Shown one piece after another: positions 4,765 through 6,699 of a DNA stretch of 6,699 nucleotides. The DNA comes from JANRLJ01 sp034437895 (GTDB lineage: Bacteria; Chloroflexota; Anaerolineae; Aggregatilineales; Phototrophicaceae): contig DAOTTO010000332.1 in the NCBI GenBank assembly GCA_034437895.1, positions 1-6,699 of the forward strand, read 5' to 3'. Below the pieces are notes generated by a model. That model ran no database searches. It was not told where the DNA came from and saw only the letters and a list, made by a program, of their open reading frames with translations. Each line of letters begins with the position of its first letter. The first letter of the stretch is position 1. The position numbers and the translations under genes are program-made.

Positions 4765-5173
4765 GATGTTTGTCTTTGTGTAGGCGAATTTGCGCTATAG
4801 AAAATAAAAACAACCCGCAGCAGAAATAGCTCTGAGGCGGCTCTATGAATGCGACGATCAACGACCTCGATTCATGGGTTTAATTTTCAGGTAGCGACGG
4901 CGTACACAGGCACTCCATTTTGAGGTAAGTCACACTGCAAAGTGTACCTGAATCGGCCTGCCCTGTCGATGGTTGTTGCCAGGGGTGGCACATAGGTCAC
5001 TCTCTACACCTATTAAAATAGACCCTCCCAGCCAAAGCCCTCAATTGGACACAAAGTAAGCGGCTAAAATTCACAAATTTTTCAGAGTATACCTATCGCC
5101 ATAGCCACCAGAACATGCTATTATTTTTTTAATTCTTTCATTGAACCTTTATCATAATCGTTGAGGGATACCC
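4765..5173. other. 409-bp divergent intergenic region without a convincing gene
   Basis: No ORF of useful length or clear homology is visible on either strand. The half near the GNAT gene holds several short inverted repeats. ATGAAT/ATTCAT (4845-4850/4870-4875) has CGA/TCG just inside it. ACACT-gcaa-AGTGT (4932-4945) is flanked by AGGT/ACCT. TGCCA-gggg-TGGCA lies at 4977-4990. The half near the HEAT gene is A+T-rich and carries that gene's likely promoter. The region could hold operators, a small RNA or decayed sequence; none is demonstrated. Confidence 0.5.
5096..5124 (+). promoter_or_regulatory. Candidate promoter of the HEAT-repeat gene
   Basis: TCGCCA (5096-5101, 4 of 6) and TATTAT (5119-5124, 5 of 6) are 17 nt apart. 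TGC directly before the -10 box forms an extended -10, which can compensate for a weak -35. Transcription would start near 5131, leaving a leader of about 43 nt. Confidence 0.45.
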
Positions 5174-5638
5174 ATGCCAGCTAATCCACAATTTATTGAA
5201 AAGTGGGTACGTTATTTAAATGATGTGGATCGGGAAATGAGCTGCATCGCGGCACAAAAACTCGGTGCTACCAAAGATTCATCCGTCATTCCGGCGCTTG
5301 TGGCAGCATTGATGAAAAATCGCCCGGATGATGTCCGCATCTCGATCATCCGAGCGCTTGGTACGATTGGGCATGTCTCGGCGATCAAATCGCTCATCCC
5401 TTTGTTAAAAGATAACAGCGCCACCGTCGCCACCACTGCCGCTAACGCGATGGGCGAAATTAATCATCCGTCATGCGTTGCCCCGCTGACAGAAGTGGTG
5501 CAAACCTATAAGCAAGCCTATAACCGACACAGCCAACTCCACAGCGGCACACGCGGTGTTTACATCGCGGCGCTTTCCGCTTTAGAACGGATTGGCACGT
5601 CACAAGCGCGGGAAGTCGTAGAAAAATACGGGAAATAA
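5174..5638 (+). CDS. Small HEAT-repeat protein
   Basis: The 154-residue protein is almost entirely HEAT / PBS-lyase-like helical hairpins. I count about four: 9-47, 52-80 (DDVRISIIRALGTIGHVSAIKSLIPLLKD), 81-110 (ATVATTAANAMGEINHPSCV) and 125-154 (VYIAALSALERIGTSQAREV). A less regular stretch (111-124, rich in Tyr, His and Gln) separates the third and fourth. The repeated R/A-A-L-G-x-I-G/x-S pattern is typical. Such solenoids bind proteins or, in phycobilisome lyases, bilins; here a scaffold or adaptor role is the safest inference. No enzyme domain, signal peptide or membrane segment is present. GAGGG (5163-5167) stands 6 nt before the ATG. It is monocistronic, with a plausible promoter and a strong terminator. 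Confidence 0.85.
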   Translation: MPANPQFIEKWVRYLNDVDREMSCIAAQKLGATKDSSVIPALVAALMKNRPDDVRISIIRALGTIGHVSAIKSLIPLLKDNSATVATTAANAMGEINHPSCVAPLTEVVQTYKQAYNRHSQLHSGTRGVYIAALSALERIGTSQAREVVEKYGK

Positions 5639-5666
5639 ATCGGCTTTTGAGATGAATTTCAGGAAA

Positions 5667-5703
5667 AAAGGCGGCGTTTGCTTTTGGTAAAAACGTCGCC
5701 TTT
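5667..5703. terminator. Bidirectional terminator between the HEAT and membrane-protein genes
   Basis: A 13-bp stem (5667-5679 with 5691-5703; loop 11 nt) lies between the converging stops. As plus-strand RNA all 13 positions pair, with one G:U, and TTTCGCTTTTC ends the structure. As minus-strand RNA that position is a C:A mismatch, but a run of T follows (CCTTTTTTCC). It can therefore serve both genes. Confidence 0.88.
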
Positions 5704-5709
5704 CGCTTT

Positions 5710-6510
5710 TCAAGCTGCTACTTTACGCAGTGATGCCGAAGAACGCCACAACCGTGTTTCTGGGTGGATGAACAGATAGTAAATCGCCAGCAGGCCGCTG
5801 TAAGTGACCGCCGCGATATAAATAAGCAGGCTGAGGCGGCGCTCCGGTGAGATAGTTGGCAGCATTTGTAAAAACGGCAGAATCAAGACCAGATCATACG
5901 CCAAAAATCCTGCCAACTGCCCGACAGCATTATGCCAACTCGGACGCAGCACTGAATAGGCGAAATAAGCCGCTGCGCCGAAGAAAATCCAACCGTAAAT
6001 GACCGAGCCATCTTTCGTGATCGTCCAAGGGAGGATGTTGGGAGTTTTCGTCACTAGCAGGCCGCCCGCGATCACCAAATTCACCACAAAATACACAAAT
6101 GACCAATAGACCAGCCTTGGCATGGGGCGGGGGTCATGGATGGGGATACGCCGGCTCCAGAGCAGCAGTCCGCCGCCGAAGATTACGCCGAGGGTGCAGG
6201 CTACCGCAAATAAAGTCAGTTTGTCATTGTTCCCCATGATTTGAAACGCGAAGATCGCCATTGGCACGAAAATCGTTAGATAATCCAGCGCGATTCCGGT
6301 GAGTGCGCCGTATTCGCCAGATGCCACCGCCCATAATGTAGACGCTGCCGCCGCCGCGAAGATCGACGCAATAAACAGGAACGACATGCGGTTGGTATAG
6401 GCCAAAGGCCACACGTCGAGCGCAAACTGCATTTGCAAAATATAGCCCACAGCGAAAACAGCCTGAAACGCACAGATAAAAACCATCATGAGGCGAAAAT
6501 AACGATTCAT
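5710..6510 (-). CDS. Polytopic (about eight-TM) integral membrane protein, unknown function
   Basis: I do not recognise a family for this 266-residue protein. Eight hydrophobic segments are visible at about 5-25, 41-62, 67-91, 97-118, 133-153, 171-188, 195-216 and 227-248. Positive residues fall in the loop after TM4 (SRRIPIHDPRPMPR) and at the C-terminus (RLWRSSASLRK), both expected inside, and the N-terminus carries R3/R6. Possible signatures are GNNDK between TM3 and TM4, the PRPMPR loop, LRPSWHN before TM7 and FIHPETRLW after TM8. No transporter, kinase or protease motif is evident, so a small-molecule transporter, lipid-handling or sensing role cannot be chosen. AGGAG stands 5 nt before the ATG and gives a firm start. 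The gene is monocistronic, with its own promoter and a shared terminator. Confidence 0.85.
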   Translation of the reverse strand: MNRYFRLMMVFICAFQAVFAVGYILQMQFALDVWPLAYTNRMSFLFIASIFAAAAASTLWAVASGEYGALTGIALDYLTIFVPMAIFAFQIMGNNDKLTLFAVACTLGVIFGGGLLLWSRRIPIHDPRPMPRLVYWSFVYFVVNLVIAGGLLVTKTPNILPWTITKDGSVIYGWIFFGAAAYFAYSVLRPSWHNAVGQLAGFLAYDLVLILPFLQMLPTISPERRLSLLIYIAAVTYSGLLAIYYLFIHPETRLWRSSASLRKVAA

Positions 6511-6551
6511 CAGTTCTCCTATTTTAGGTATAACGCACGAATAATTGCTTT

Positions 6552-6581
6552 ATTCTAACGCCTTTGGGATCATTGCATCAA
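6552..6581 (-). promoter_or_regulatory. Candidate promoter of the membrane-protein gene
   Basis: On the minus strand, TTGATG (6576-6581, 4 of 6) and TAGAAT (6552-6557, 5 of 6) are 18 nt apart. The -10 box is identical to that of the tRNA-Ala promoter. Predicted start is near 6545, giving a leader of about 35 nt that contains AGGAG. Confidence 0.55.
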
Positions 6582-6699
6582 AATTCTTTGCTATTGTAGA
6601 AATACGAATACAGGTATCGGTCAGATGAGTTTTGAGGTGTAAAAATTTGGTTACAAGTTGATTCAGCCTTGGATGTACATCAAGCGAAACGGCATTAAG

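Noticed and set aside
4800..5040. Possible transposase remnant on the minus strand
   Set aside because: Short open stretches exist but are broken by stops in every frame and I cannot match them to any transposase family; no terminal repeats or target duplication seen.
6570..6620. Plus-strand promoter reading off the right edge
   Set aside because: TATTGT at about 6592 has no acceptable -35 at 16-18 nt; the minus-strand promoter in the same stretch fits better.
6643..6699. Plus-strand reading frame open to the right edge (ATG at 6673)
   Set aside because: Only nine codons after the ATG are visible, with no ribosome binding site; too little to call a gene.

Overview
This window looks like ordinary chromosomal DNA from an uncultured-type bacterium, most likely a member of the Chloroflexota (Anaerolineae-like). 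That placement is an inference. It rests on the C-rich/G-rich palindromic repeat at the left edge, the DipZ-like thioredoxin carrying an SH3b domain, the style of the GNAT protein and HicB-like protein, moderate G+C, and the mix of short, mostly monocistronic genes on both strands. No single marker proves it. I see no phage, CRISPR, transposase or complete defence system.

Left part (1-1465): a compound palindromic repeat (1-100) leads into a rightward cluster. The cluster holds a possible very short ORF (133-210), a 75-residue HicB-like antitoxin-domain protein (200-427) and, 3 nt later, a THUMP-domain RNA methyltransferase (431-1465). No recognisable HicA toxin lies beside the HicB-like gene.

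Middle part (1466-3634): a short spacer holds a hairpin and three CTTTGCG heptamers. It precedes a saccharopine-dehydrogenase-like NAD(P)-binding oxidoreductase (1557-2618, +). That gene converges, with a 7-nt gap, on a membrane-anchored DipZ-like thioredoxin with a C-terminal SH3b domain (2626-3462, -). Upstream of the thioredoxin gene is a near-perfect 18-bp palindrome.

tRNA unit (3635-4020, -): a textbook transcription unit with TTGACA-17-TAGAAT promoter, tRNA-Ala(GGC) with the G3:U70 identity pair, and a Rho-independent terminator. A small basic hypothetical protein is encoded just beyond the terminator, followed by a hairpin that pairs best as minus-strand RNA.

Right part (4181-6699): a RimJ/RimL-type GNAT acetyltransferase (-) and a small HEAT-repeat protein (+) diverge from a 409-bp spacer with no convincing gene. 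The HEAT gene converges on an unrecognised eight-TM membrane protein (-), and the two share a strong hairpin terminator. The membrane protein has a plausible sigma-70-type promoter. The last ~115 bases hold no supportable gene.

The genes do not form one pathway. They are mainly housekeeping or general-purpose functions: RNA modification, tRNA, redox, acetylation and protein scaffolding. The points most worth a second look are the repeat running in frame into the short ORF beside the solitary HicB-like gene, the thioredoxin-SH3b fusion, and the small gene behind the tRNA terminator.
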